Positions 17,467 to 27,262 of a DNA stretch of 64,000 nucleotides are shown piece after piece. Below the pieces are notes generated by a model, which made no database searches, was not told where the DNA came from, and saw only the letters and a list, made by a program, of their open reading frames with translations. This DNA is from Pseudomonas ceruminis. Lineage in GTDB: Bacteria; Pseudomonadota; Gammaproteobacteria; Pseudomonadales; Pseudomonadaceae. The stretch lies in contig NZ_BQHW01000002.1 of assembly GCF_021602025.1 (NCBI RefSeq), positions 342,317 to 406,316 on the forward strand. Reading direction: 5' to 3'. Position numbers and translations under genes: made by a program. How positions within the stretch are numbered: position 1 is the stretch's first letter; the number at the start of each line of letters is the position of its first letter.

Positions 17467-17883
17467 GTGAAATTCGCAAAATTCTGCCAATGGCTGGCCA
17501 ATCAGGCCGGCAAACCCAGCACGTTCCTCGTCGCAGTGGTGCTGATCGGTTTGTGGGCGATATCCGGGCCATGGTTTCACTACAACGACACCTGGCAGCT
17601 GATCATCAACACCACGACGACGATCATTACGTTCCTGATGGTTTTTCTGATTCAGAACACGCAGAACCGGGACAACGACATCATTCATGTAAAACTCGAT
17701 GAGCTGATCCGTGCGACCCAATCCGCAGAGCAGTCCGTGCTTGACCTAGAAGCGTTGGACAACCGCCAGATACGTGAACTCAGGAAGGAATACCGGGCCA
17801 TGGGTAGCCAGTGCGAGCGTCAAGCCGATTGCCCGCCCGCGCCGGCGAGCGACCCCGCACAGGGCCAAAACCTGCAGCGCTAG
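17467..17883 (+). CDS. Low-affinity iron permease family small membrane protein
   Basis: A 138-residue protein with two hydrophobic segments (about 18-36 and 47-66) and a cytoplasmic tail. The conserved core GLWAISGPWFHYNDTWQLIINTTTTIITFLMVFLIQNTQNRD matches the low-affinity iron permease family (PF04120), which was named after yeast Fet4. In bacteria the role in iron uptake is unproven. The downstream HVKLDELIRA segment is also typical of the family. The tail contains a Cys/Pro-rich end. The ribosome site AGGGAGG lies 7 bases before the ATG. It probably belongs with the preceding stress-type SDR genes. Confidence 0.78.
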   Translation: MKFAKFCQWLANQAGKPSTFLVAVVLIGLWAISGPWFHYNDTWQLIINTTTTIITFLMVFLIQNTQNRDNDIIHVKLDELIRATQSAEQSVLDLEALDNRQIRELRKEYRAMGSQCERQADCPPAPASDPAQGQNLQR

Positions 17884-17952
17884 CGGCGGGCTTGATACCC
17901 TAGGTGCAGCGGGTAGCCTGAGCAGGCCCGCACATCGAACCAAGGAGCGAAG

Positions 17953-18444
17953 ATGCTGTACGTTGTAATGCTGGGCGGTCGGCACCCCAGGGCGAATATC
18001 GAAGTGCACGATGTCGTGTTCGTCGAGGCCCCTTCGCTGGAGCAGGCTTACCCGCAACTGCGCGAAGCCTGGTTCGGCAGCCGCGCCGGGTTGCATATCG
18101 ATTCCTGGCTGGCTGTAGACGGCGTCGACCACTACCGCGTCGAACTCAGCCACCTGGCCCCAGGCCCCACTGCCCAACGCCTGTTTTTCATCAACCTGGG
18201 GGGTTACGAGCCACAGCGCTTCGGCGAAGCGCACCATTACCGCCTGGTGGTCGCCAAGGACAAAGCCGAGGCCAAGCGCCTGGGCAAGCAGCACCTGTTG
18301 GCCGATTGGCTCAAGCCCCACACCGACGCGGTACTGGATATCGACGACTGCCTGCCGGTCGACCTGATCGCGGGCCGCTACGTGCACCTGGTCGAGGGCA
18401 GCCACCGCGGTATCCGGCAATACAGCGACTACATCCTGCTGTAA
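17953..18444 (+). CDS. DUF1543 domain protein
   Basis: A 163-residue cytosolic protein. MLYVVMLGGRHPRANIEVHDVVFVEA and RLFFINLGGYEPQRFGEAHHYRLVVAKDKAEAKRLGKQHLL are the two related halves of the DUF1543 pattern, each beginning with a beta strand and G-G-x-x-P. No catalytic residue set or ligand site can be recognised. AAGGAGCGAAG lies just before the ATG. It lies between the iron-permease-like gene and the glucan synthase with gaps of 69 and over 100 bases, so it may be monocistronic. The function is unknown. Confidence 0.7.
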   Translation: MLYVVMLGGRHPRANIEVHDVVFVEAPSLEQAYPQLREAWFGSRAGLHIDSWLAVDGVDHYRVELSHLAPGPTAQRLFFINLGGYEPQRFGEAHHYRLVVAKDKAEAKRLGKQHLLADWLKPHTDAVLDIDDCLPVDLIAGRYVHLVEGSHRGIRQYSDYILL

Positions 18445-18571
18445 GCGGCTGAGGCTGACCTGAAAGGCGCGGTAGCGAATCACGCCTTTGTTCGCTAGCG
18501 CACAGACCCATCCTGGGCCAGCCGCCCAGACTGAGGGTCTGACCGGCCAGCTCACGGTACCCCAGCACACC

Positions 18572-21500
18572 ATGGACAATCCCTGGCATCGCACCCTTGC
18601 CTTCGTTCAGCGCCTGGCTCAGCGTTGGCCTGCACCGCGGCACGCGTTCACCTACGAAAGCCTGCTGCGCTCAGAGCTCTACAGCGCCGAACAACTGGCC
18701 GATCACGGCAGTTGGCTGGCCAGCCAGCACCGTCTGAGCCAGCTGCCGGCCGACGATTCGCTGCTTGAGCGGCTGGCCGATAACGAACGCATGCTCAGCA
18801 CCAGTTGCGCCGCCCTCGCCGGTGCCCTGCCCGGCTCGCGCCCGGCGCTGCCTGCCGCGCAATGGCTGCTCGACAACTTCTATTTGGTCGAGTCGCATAT
18901 CCGCATCGCCAAGCGCCATTTGCCCACAGGCTACAGCCTGCAACTGCCACGGCTGGACACCGGTGCGTCCAGTGGCCTGCCACGGGTTTACGATATCGCG
19001 CTGGAAACTATCTGCCACGGTGATGGCCGGGTCGACGCCAAAAGCCTGAGCCAGCTGGTCGAAGCCTATCAGCAAACCGCCACGCTCACCCTCGGCGAGC
19101 TCTGGGCGATACCGATCATGCTACGCCTGGCGCTGATCGAGAACCTGCGCCGGGTGGCGGCCCGGGTGATGGCCAACTGGGCAGACCGCGACCTGGCCAA
19201 TGGCTGGGCCGATACCCTCATCGAAACCGCCGAGCACGATGCCAAGAGCGTGGTACTGGTGGTGGCCGACATGGCCCGCTCCGAACCGCCCATGAACGCA
19301 GCGTTCGTGGCTGAGCTGGCCAGGCGCCTGCAAGGCCACAGCACCACCCTGACTCAGCCGCTGGCCTGGATCGAGCAGATGCTCAGCGAGTCGGCACTGA
19401 GCATCGAGCGCAATGTGCAGCTCGATGCGCAGCAACAGGCGATCGACCAGGTGTCCATCAGCAACAGCATCGGCAGTCTGCGCCTGCTGTCGAGCATTGA
19501 CTGGCGGCTGTTCGTCGAGCACCTGAGCCATGTCGAGCACGAACTGGCCCAGGACCCGGCAGCGGTGTACCCGGCCATGGACTTCGCCAGCCGCGACCAT
19601 TACCGCCACATCGTCGAACGCCTGGCGAGGCACAGCGCATTCAGCGAAGAACAGGTGGCACGCCAGGCAGTTCAGCTTGCCCAAGCCGCAGGTGCCGGGA
19701 CCGACGAGCAAGCCCGGCACGTCGGCTTTTACCTGACAGGTAGCGGCCTGCACCTGCTCGAAAAGCAACTGGCGGCACGGGTCAGCCTTGCCGAGCGCTG
19801 GCAGCGTCTGTTGCACCGTGCCCCGCTGGCGTTCTACCTGGTGCCTTCTGCGCTGCTGTCGTGCGTGCTGGCCTGGGGCTTCATCGCCGGCATGGCCGCC
19901 GAAGGCTGGGCGATGTGGATTCTGGCCCTGATGGCCCTGCCGGTGGTACTGACCACCAGCCGCCTGGCCATTGGCCTGGTGAACTGGCTGGTAACCCTGA
20001 CCGTGCAACCGTCGTTCCTGCCACGCCTGGACTACGCCGCCGGGATACCTGCCAGCGCCAGAACCTTGGTCGTGGTGCCCTGCATGCTGAGCACCCGCAG
20101 CGATGTGGAGGCGCTGGTCGAAGGGCTTGAGGTGCGCTTTCTGGCCAATCAGGATGCGCACCTGCACTTCGCCCTGCTGAGTGACTTCGTCGATGCCGCG
20201 CAACAAACCTGCGGCGAAGACATCCCCCTGCTCGACCTCGCCAGCGATGGCATCCGCGCCTTGAACGCCAAGTATCCAAGCGCCGACTGCGAACGCTTCT
20301 TTGTGTTGCATCGCCCCCGCGTGTGGAACGCCACCGAGCGATGCTGGATGGGCCGCGAACGCAAGCGCGGCAAGCTTGCCGAGCTCAATGCCTTGCTGCG
20401 CGGGCGCGGTGCCGAGTGCTTCCTGCGGATCGTCGGCGACCTGCGCAAGCTGGGCCGCGTGCGCTATGTGATTACCTTGGACACCGATACCCAGTTGCCA
20501 CGCGATGTGGCGCAAAAATTCGTCGGCACCTTGCAGCATCCGCTGAACCGGGCACGCTTCGACGCACATACCGGCCGGATCCGCTCAGGCTACGCGATCC
20601 TGCAGCCGCGGGTTGGCATCAGCCTACCCACGGGCACACGCTCGGCCTACGCCCGCCTGTTCACCAGCGATGCGGGTATCGACCCCTACACACAGGCCGT
20701 TTCCGACGTCTATCAGGACCTGTTCCTCAGCGGGTCGTTCATTGGCAAAGGCATCTACGCAGTGGACGCGTTCGAGCGCGCACTGGATGGCCGCTTTGCC
20801 GATAACCGGGTGCTCAGCCATGACCTGATCGAAGGCTGCTACGCCCACTCCGGCCTGCTCAGCGACGTGCAACTGTTCGAAGGGTACCCGGCACGCTACA
20901 GCGCCGACGCCAAGCGCCGTCACCGCTGGATACGCGGTGACTGGCAACTGCTGCCGTGGCTTGTGCCGCGCCTGGGGAGGCCTCCGCAGGGCGATACCCA
21001 TAGCCCGCTGAGCGCGCTGTCGCGCTGGAAAATCTTCGACAACCTGCGCCGCAGCCTGGAGCCGGCAGCGCTGCTGTGCACCCTGTTGTGGGGCTGGCTG
21101 GCCAGCGCCTCGGCGCCTTACTGGACCCTCGCTTTGCTGGGGCTGTTGTTGGCCCGACCGCTGCTCGACACGCTGCTGCAATTGCTGCACAAGACGGCCG
21201 AGGTCGCCCTGGGCGAACACCTGAGGGCTTCACTGCGCACCTCGGGCATCTACTTCTTGCGGGCCGGGCTGTCACTGGCCTGGTTGCCGTTCGAGACCCG
21301 CTACAGCCTGGACGCCATCGCCAGGACCCTGTGGCGCCTGGCCGTAAGCAAACGTCGGCTGTTGCAGTGGAACCCCTCACAAGCCGAGGAACGGACCAGC
21401 GCCGATACTCTTCAGGCAGTGTATACCGAGCAATGGATACAACCGGCCCTGGCCCTCAGCCTGGCGGCCCTGCTGCTGATGCGCCCGGCTGCGCTGCTGG

Positions 21501-24500
21501 TGGCCGCGCCGATCCTCATCCTCTGGCTGCTCGGCCCGGCGCTGGCGTGGTGGCTCAGCAGCCCGCGCGCTGGCAGTGGGTTCACACCGCTACCGGAGGA
21601 TTTACGCTTTCTGCACAGGCTGGCCCGGCGTAACTGGGCGTTTTTCGACCACCATGTCGGGCCCGCCGACAACTGGCTGCCCCCGGACAACCTGCAGGAG
21701 CCGCCGTTCGCCAATATCGCGCACCGCACCTCGCCAACCAATATCGGTATGGCCGTGCTCGCACACCTGGCGGCCTATGATTTCGGCTACCTGTCGAGCG
21801 GTCGGCTGCTTGAGCGTCTGGCGCGGATGTTCGACACCCTGGATCACCTGGAGCGCTACAAGGGCCACTTCTACAACTGGTACGACACCCAGGCACTCAA
21901 ACCGCTGCCACCGCTGTACGTGTCTGCGGTGGACAGCGGCAACCTGGCCGCCCTGCTGCTCACACTCAGGCCAGGGCTGCTGGCGTTGGCCGATGTGCCG
22001 GTGCCGGCCCACCGGCTGACCCAGGGTCTGCTGGACACCTTTGATATCCTGCGCGAAGCGTTTACCAACGCAGGGCGCGATAGTCGCGATGTCCAAGCCC
22101 TGCAGCAACAGGTGCTGCAAGCCCATGAGCACCCCGACCAGCCGCTGCCCCGGTTGCTCACAGTGCTTGCCGAACGGTTGCAGGACTTGATCGACCAGTG
22201 CGCACCTGAACCCGCCGACGCCTTACAGGGCGACGATTGCCTGTTCTGGCTGCATGCGCTGCGAGGCCAGTGCGAGGACCTGGGCAGCGAGCTGCAAGGG
22301 TTGCAACTGCCGCCGGACAGTGAGGTGGCAGTACCGGCAGCGTCAAGCTGGCGACAACTGGCACAGCTGCAGCCCGGCCAGTGGCCACCGGCCGAACGCG
22401 CAGCAGTCACTGCCGTACGCGCCCTGGCCTGCCAGCGCATCGCCCAGGCGCAGAGCCTGGCATTGCGCCTTGCAGCCTTGGCCAGCATGGACTTCACCTT
22501 CCTCTACGACAGCCAACGCGACCTGTTCGCCATCGGCTACAACGTCGATGAACACCGCCTGGACACGTCGTTCTACGACTTGCTGGCCTCAGAGATGCGC
22601 CTGACCAATTTCGTGGTCATCGCCCAAGGCCAGGTGCCCCAGGCCAGCTGGTTCGCCCTGGGCCGGCTGCTGACCAGCAATGCCGGTGTGCCGGTGCTGC
22701 TGTCCTGGTCCGGATCGATGTTCGAGTACCTGATGCCCCTGCTGGTCATGCCCAGCTACGAAGGCACCTTGCTTGACCAGACCTGCCAGGCCGCGGTCAA
22801 CCGGCAGATCGAGCACGGCAACCTGCTGGGTATCCCCTGGGGCGTCTCCGAATCGGCATACAACGCGCTGGACACCCACTTCAACTACCAGTACCGCGCC
22901 TTTGGCGTGCCCGGCCTGGGCCTCAAGCGCGGTCTGGGCGAGGAGCGCGTGGTAGCCCCTTACGCCAGCACACTCGCCTTGCTGGTGGCGCCGAACGCAG
23001 CCTGCCACAACTTGCAGCGCCTCGCCCGCCTCGGGCTGGCTGGGCGCTATGGGCTGTATGAGGCCGTGGATTACAGCGAAGCTCGGCTCCCACCTGGGCA
23101 GCACAAGGTGGTAATCCGCTCGTTCATGGCGCACCACCAGGGCATGAGCTTTCTGGCCCTCACCGCCTTGCTGCTGGACAAGCCCATGCAACGGCGCTTC
23201 GCCTCGGACCCGCAGTTCCAGGCCAGCATGCTGCTGCTCCAGGAACGTGTGCCGAAAACCGCTGCACCGTATCTGCACACCCTGCAGGCGCCGGCCCTGG
23301 AGGGCACCGGTCGCGCAGGGGAAACACGGCTGCGCGTGTTCAGCGAACCCAACCGCCGCCACCCCGCCGTGCAACTGCTCTCCAATGGCCGCTACCACGT
23401 CATGCTCAACCACGTTGGCAGCGGCTACAGCCAGCGCAACGACTTGGCCGTCACCCGCTGGCGCGAAGACCCCACGCACGACGAGCTGGGCAACTTCTGC
23501 TACCTGCGCGACGTCGCCAGCGGTGCGTACTGGTCCACGACCTATCAACCCACCCGGCACCGCAGCCAACACCAGGAAGCGATCTTCAGCGATGGCCGAG
23601 CCGAGTTTCGCGTGCGCGAGCGTGGCTTTGACTGCCATAGCGAAATAGCCGTGTCCCCCGAGGACGACATCGAACTGCGGCGCCTGCACCTCACCCACCA
23701 TGGCGAGGAGCAGCGCACTCTGGAGCTGACCAGCTACGCCGAAGTGGTCCTGGCACCGGCCCTGAGCGATGCGCTGCACCCGGCATTCAGCAAGCTGTTC
23801 GTGCAGACCGAGCTGATCCGCCCGCTGCAAGCCATCCTCTGCACCCGCCGACCCCGCTCGCTGCAGGATGCCGTGCCTTGGATGTGCCATGTACTGGCGG
23901 TGCATGGCGCCGATATCGAGGCCATCTCCTATGAAACCGACCGGGCCCGCTTCATCGGGCGCAACCGCACCCTGGCGGCCCCGGCAGCGCTGGACCGGGA
24001 AACCGAAGCGCTGTCCGGCACCGCCGGGGCGGTACTCGACCCGATCGTGGCGATCCGCTGCCGCATCGTCCTGGCGCCGGGCCAGACCGCCACGGTTGAC
24101 CTGGTCAGCGGCGTGGCCGACAGCCGCGAAGCGTGCCTGCAACTGATCGCCAAATACCGCGACCGGCACTTGGCCGACCGTGTGTTCGACCTGGCCTGGC
24201 CGCACAGCCAGGTGCTGTTGCGCCAGCTCAACGGCTCGCTCAGTGATGCCCGGCTGTTCGAGCAGATGGCCGCCTCGGTCATCTACCCCAACGCCGCCCT
24301 GCGTGCCAGCGCCAACCTGCTGGCCAGCAACCGCCGCAGCCAGTCCGGCCTGTGGGGCCAGGGCCTGTCTGGGGACTTGCCCATCGTGCTGGTGCAGATC
24401 GGTGACCCGGCCAACATCCAGCTGGTCAAGCAACTGGTGCTGGCCCATGCCTACTGGCGGCAGAAAGGCCTGGTGCTCGACCTGGTGATCTGGAACGAAG

Positions 24501-27208
24501 ACCAGGCCGGTTACCGCCAGCAGTTGCAGGAGCTGATCATGGGCATCGTCACCTCCGGCAGCGAAGCCGCCCTGCTCGATCGCCCCGGCGGGATCTTCGT
24601 GCGCCCTGCGCAGCAGCTGTGCGAAGAAGACCGTTGCCTGACCCTTTCCGTGGCCCGCCTTGTGCTCAGCGACAGCCGCGGTACCCTGGCCGAGCAGTTG
24701 CATCATCGCCGCCCGCCAGCCTCGCCGGCGGCCTTCGAGCCCACGCCCGCGATGGCGCGGGTGCAAGCCGACAACCCAGCGGTGACGGCACCACCTGCCC
24801 TGAGGCTTGCCAACCCGTATGGCGGGTTCAGCGCCGATGGCCGCGAGTACATCATCGGCCATACCCCTGGCAAACCACCACCGGCGCCCTGGGTCAACAT
24901 CCTGGCCAATGCACGGTTCGGCAGCGTGGTGTCCGAAACCGGCAGTGCCTATACCTGGCACGAAAACGCCCACGAGTACCGTTTGACGCCCTGGCATAAC
25001 GACCCGGTCATCGACCCCAGCGGCGAGGCCTTTTACCTGCGTGACGAGGACAGCGGGCAGTACTGGTCGCCGACCCCGCAGCCATGCCCCGGCCCCGGCC
25101 GCTACCGCACACGTCATGGGTTCGGCTACAGCGTGTTCGAGTATGCCGAGGACGAGCTGTGCAGCGAATTGTGGGTACATGTGGCGTTGGATGCACCGGT
25201 CAAGTTCAACCGGCTCAAGCTGCACAACCGTTCGGCCCGTGCGCGCCGGTTGAGTGTGACCTGCTTCGTCGAGTGGGTGCTGGGCGACCTGCGCAGCAAG
25301 GCGGCCATGCACGTGGTCAGCGAGACTGACCCGGTCAGCGGCGCGCTGTTTGCCCGCAACAGCTACAGCCTGGAGTTTTCCGGGTATGTGGCCTTTGTCG
25401 ACTGCGACTTGCCGGTGCAGGGCATCACCTGTGACCGCAGCGAGTTCCTCGGCCGCAACGGCACCTGCCAGGCGCCGGCCGGGTTGCGCCAGGCGCGCCT
25501 GTCCGGGCGTACCGGCGCGGGGCTCGACCCCTGCGCAGCGCTGCAGGTCAGCCTGCTGCTGCAGCCTGGCGAACGGGGCGAGGTGGTGTTCCGCCTCGGC
25601 GCCGAACAGGGCGCCAAGGCCGCCAGCCGCTGCGTGCAACACTACCGCGGGCTGCGCGCGGCCATGGAAGAGTTCGACAAAGTGCGCGCCTACTGGCGCA
25701 AGACCCTGGACACGGTGCAGATCGAAACCCCTGAACCGGCGCTGGATGTGCTGGCCAACGGCTGGTTGCTGTACCAGGTGATGGCCTGCCGATTCCTCGC
25801 GCGCAGCGGCTTCTACCAGTCCGGGGGGGCGATTGGCTATCGGGACCAATTGCAGGACAGCATGGCGATGGTCCACGCCGCGCCGGCGCTGGTACGCCAG
25901 CACCTGCTGACCTGTGCCGCCCACCAGTATCCCGAGGGTGACGTGCAGCACTGGTGGCACCCCCCTCTGCTGCGCGGCGTACGCACCCGCTGCTCGGACG
26001 ACCTGCTATGGCTGCCGCTGGCCACCAGCCGTTATGTGGCGATCACTGGTGACTACAGCGTGCTGGACGAACCCGCAGGCTACCTCGAGGGCCGTGCGCT
26101 CAATGCCGGTGAAGAGTCCTATTACGACTTGCCCGCCCATTCCCCGTTGGTCGAGACCTTGTACCAGCATTGCCGGCGCGCGCTGGGCCATGCCCTGCAA
26201 TGCGGCGAGCACGGCCTGCCCTTGATGGGCAGCGGTGACTGGAACGACGGCATGAACCGGGTCGGTGAACAGGGCCGCGGCGAAAGCGTATGGCTGGGCT
26301 TCTTCGGCCACGAGGTGTTACGCGCATTTGCCAGCGTTGCCCTGCGCCACGGCGACGGCGCTTTCGCCGTACAGTGCACGCGCCAGGCTGGCGCCCTGGC
26401 CGAACACCTTGAGCAGCATGCCTGGGACGGCGGCTGGTACCGTCGCGCCTGGTTCGATGATGGGCAACTGCTGGGATCGGCGAGCAACCAGGAGTGCCGC
26501 ATCGACTCCCTGGCGCAGAGCTGGGCGGTGCTGTCCGGGGTTGCTTCGCCGGAACGTGCGCGTACTGCGATGGCCGCGCTGGACCAGTACCTGGTGCGCC
26601 GCGATATCGGCATCGTCAAGCTGCTCGAGCCGCCCTTCGACCAGGGCAGCCTCGACCCCGGCTACATCAAGGGGTACCTGCCCGGCGTACGCGAGAACGG
26701 CGGGCAATATACCCACGCGGCAATCTGGGCTGGCATGGCCTACGCCCAGCTGGGGGACGCCGAAAAGGCCTGGGCGCTGCTGCGCATGATCAACCCGGTG
26801 CGCCAAGGGTGCAGCGCGCTGATCGACACCTACAAGATCGAGCCATACGTCATGGCCGCCGACGTCTATGCGCTGGCCCCCCATGCAGGCCGGGGTGGCT
26901 GGAGCTGGTACACCGGTTCGGCAGGCTGGATGTACCGGTTGATCATCGAAAGCCTGCTGGGCCTGCACCGCAGTGGTGACACCCTGCGTATCCAGCCGCT
27001 GCTGCCCAGGGGCTGGCCGGGGTATACCGTGCATTACCGTTTTGGTAACACCCCGTACCGCATCGAAGTGCATAACAGCGCCGACACCGCGCTGACCCTG
27101 ACACTGGACGGCCATCTGCTTACCCAGCCCACACTGCCATTGACGGATGACGGCACACTGCACCGGGTAATTGCCCAATGCCAGCCCTCCCCCTTGCCCA
27201 TGGACTGA
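18572..27208 (+). CDS. Cyclic beta-1,2-glucan synthase (GT84 plus GH94 phosphorylase)
   Basis: A giant inner-membrane enzyme of about 2,878 residues, the usual size of NdvB/ChvB. A soluble N-terminal region is followed by helices near 410-470. The GT84 glycosyltransferase region holds RYVITLDTDTQLPRDVAQKF (the D-x-D type site) and RRHRWIRGDWQLLPWL. More helices follow near 840-1010. The glucoamylase-like domain has GLKRGLGEERVVAPYAS and MAHHQGMSF. Two GH94-type modules end the protein, the last with GSGDWNDGMNRVGEQGRGESVW, whose Asp residues include the catalytic acid. Such enzymes start, extend, trim and cyclise periplasmic glucan from UDP-glucose. The ATG at 18572 begins the conserved part, but a TTG at 18488 is also open and no strong ribosome site marks either. 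There is no transporter (NdvA) next to it. Confidence 0.88.
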   Translation: MDNPWHRTLAFVQRLAQRWPAPRHAFTYESLLRSELYSAEQLADHGSWLASQHRLSQLPADDSLLERLADNERMLSTSCAALAGALPGSRPALPAAQWLLDNFYLVESHIRIAKRHLPTGYSLQLPRLDTGASSGLPRVYDIALETICHGDGRVDAKSLSQLVEAYQQTATLTLGELWAIPIMLRLALIENLRRVAARVMANWADRDLANGWADTLIETAEHDAKSVVLVVADMARSEPPMNAAFVAELARRLQGHSTTLTQPLAWIEQMLSESALSIERNVQLDAQQQAIDQVSISNSIGSLRLLSSIDWRLFVEHLSHVEHELAQDPAAVYPAMDFASRDHYRHIVERLARHSAFSEEQVARQAVQLAQAAGAGTDEQARHVGFYLTGSGLHLLEKQLAARVSLAERWQRLLHRAPLAFYLVPSALLSCVLAWGFIAGMAAEGWAMWILALMALPVVLTTSRLAIGLVNWLVTLTVQPSFLPRLDYAAGIPASARTLVVVPCMLSTRSDVEALVEGLEVRFLANQDAHLHFALLSDFVDAAQQTCGEDIPLLDLASDGIRALNAKYPSADCERFFVLHRPRVWNATERCWMGRERKRGKLAELNALLRGRGAECFLRIVGDLRKLGRVRYVITLDTDTQLPRDVAQKFVGTLQHPLNRARFDAHTGRIRSGYAILQPRVGISLPTGTRSAYARLFTSDAGIDPYTQAVSDVYQDLFLSGSFIGKGIYAVDAFERALDGRFADNRVLSHDLIEGCYAHSGLLSDVQLFEGYPARYSADAKRRHRWIRGDWQLLPWLVPRLGRPPQGDTHSPLSALSRWKIFDNLRRSLEPAALLCTLLWGWLASASAPYWTLALLGLLLARPLLDTLLQLLHKTAEVALGEHLRASLRTSGIYFLRAGLSLAWLPFETRYSLDAIARTLWRLAVSKRRLLQWNPSQAEERTSADTLQAVYTEQWIQPALALSLAALLLMRPAALLVAAPILILWLLGPALAWWLSSPRAGSGFTPLPEDLRFLHRLARRNWAFFDHHVGPADNWLPPDNLQEPPFANIAHRTSPTNIGMAVLAHLAAYDFGYLSSGRLLERLARMFDTLDHLERYKGHFYNWYDTQALKPLPPLYVSAVDSGNLAALLLTLRPGLLALADVPVPAHRLTQGLLDTFDILREAFTNAGRDSRDVQALQQQVLQAHEHPDQPLPRLLTVLAERLQDLIDQCAPEPADALQGDDCLFWLHALRGQCEDLGSELQGLQLPPDSEVAVPAASSWRQLAQLQPGQWPPAERAAVTAVRALACQRIAQAQSLALRLAALASMDFTFLYDSQRDLFAIGYNVDEHRLDTSFYDLLASEMRLTNFVVIAQGQVPQASWFALGRLLTSNAGVPVLLSWSGSMFEYLMPLLVMPSYEGTLLDQTCQAAVNRQIEHGNLLGIPWGVSESAYNALDTHFNYQYRAFGVPGLGLKRGLGEERVVAPYASTLALLVAPNAACHNLQRLARLGLAGRYGLYEAVDYSEARLPPGQHKVVIRSFMAHHQGMSFLALTALLLDKPMQRRFASDPQFQASMLLLQERVPKTAAPYLHTLQAPALEGTGRAGETRLRVFSEPNRRHPAVQLLSNGRYHVMLNHVGSGYSQRNDLAVTRWREDPTHDELGNFCYLRDVASGAYWSTTYQPTRHRSQHQEAIFSDGRAEFRVRERGFDCHSEIAVSPEDDIELRRLHLTHHGEEQRTLELTSYAEVVLAPALSDALHPAFSKLFVQTELIRPLQAILCTRRPRSLQDAVPWMCHVLAVHGADIEAISYETDRARFIGRNRTLAAPAALDRETEALSGTAGAVLDPIVAIRCRIVLAPGQTATVDLVSGVADSREACLQLIAKYRDRHLADRVFDLAWPHSQVLLRQLNGSLSDARLFEQMAASVIYPNAALRASANLLASNRRSQSGLWGQGLSGDLPIVLVQIGDPANIQLVKQLVLAHAYWRQKGLVLDLVIWNEDQAGYRQQLQELIMGIVTSGSEAALLDRPGGIFVRPAQQLCEEDRCLTLSVARLVLSDSRGTLAEQLHHRRPPASPAAFEPTPAMARVQADNPAVTAPPALRLANPYGGFSADGREYIIGHTPGKPPPAPWVNILANARFGSVVSETGSAYTWHENAHEYRLTPWHNDPVIDPSGEAFYLRDEDSGQYWSPTPQPCPGPGRYRTRHGFGYSVFEYAEDELCSELWVHVALDAPVKFNRLKLHNRSARARRLSVTCFVEWVLGDLRSKAAMHVVSETDPVSGALFARNSYSLEFSGYVAFVDCDLPVQGITCDRSEFLGRNGTCQAPAGLRQARLSGRTGAGLDPCAALQVSLLLQPGERGEVVFRLGAEQGAKAASRCVQHYRGLRAAMEEFDKVRAYWRKTLDTVQIETPEPALDVLANGWLLYQVMACRFLARSGFYQSGGAIGYRDQLQDSMAMVHAAPALVRQHLLTCAAHQYPEGDVQHWWHPPLLRGVRTRCSDDLLWLPLATSRYVAITGDYSVLDEPAGYLEGRALNAGEESYYDLPAHSPLVETLYQHCRRALGHALQCGEHGLPLMGSGDWNDGMNRVGEQGRGESVWLGFFGHEVLRAFASVALRHGDGAFAVQCTRQAGALAEHLEQHAWDGGWYRRAWFDDGQLLGSASNQECRIDSLAQSWAVLSGVASPERARTAMAALDQYLVRRDIGIVKLLEPPFDQGSLDPGYIKGYLPGVRENGGQYTHAAIWAGMAYAQLGDAEKAWALLRMINPVRQGCSALIDTYKIEPYVMAADVYALAPHAGRGGWSWYTGSAGWMYRLIIESLLGLHRSGDTLRIQPLLPRGWPGYTVHYRFGNTPYRIEVHNSADTALTLTLDGHLLTQPTLPLTDDGTLHRVIAQCQPSPLPMD

Positions 27209-27262
27209 ACCGCCTGCTGGTCTACGCTTGTTGCGACAATCGCTGCCTTCCGGGTCCCGAGC

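Noticed and set aside
22589-25960. A 1,123-codon open frame on the minus strand inside the glucan synthase gene
   Set aside because: It is a shadow frame caused by high GC. Its product is rich in His, Gln and Arg and has no family pattern, while the plus-strand frame carries all the expected catalytic motifs.
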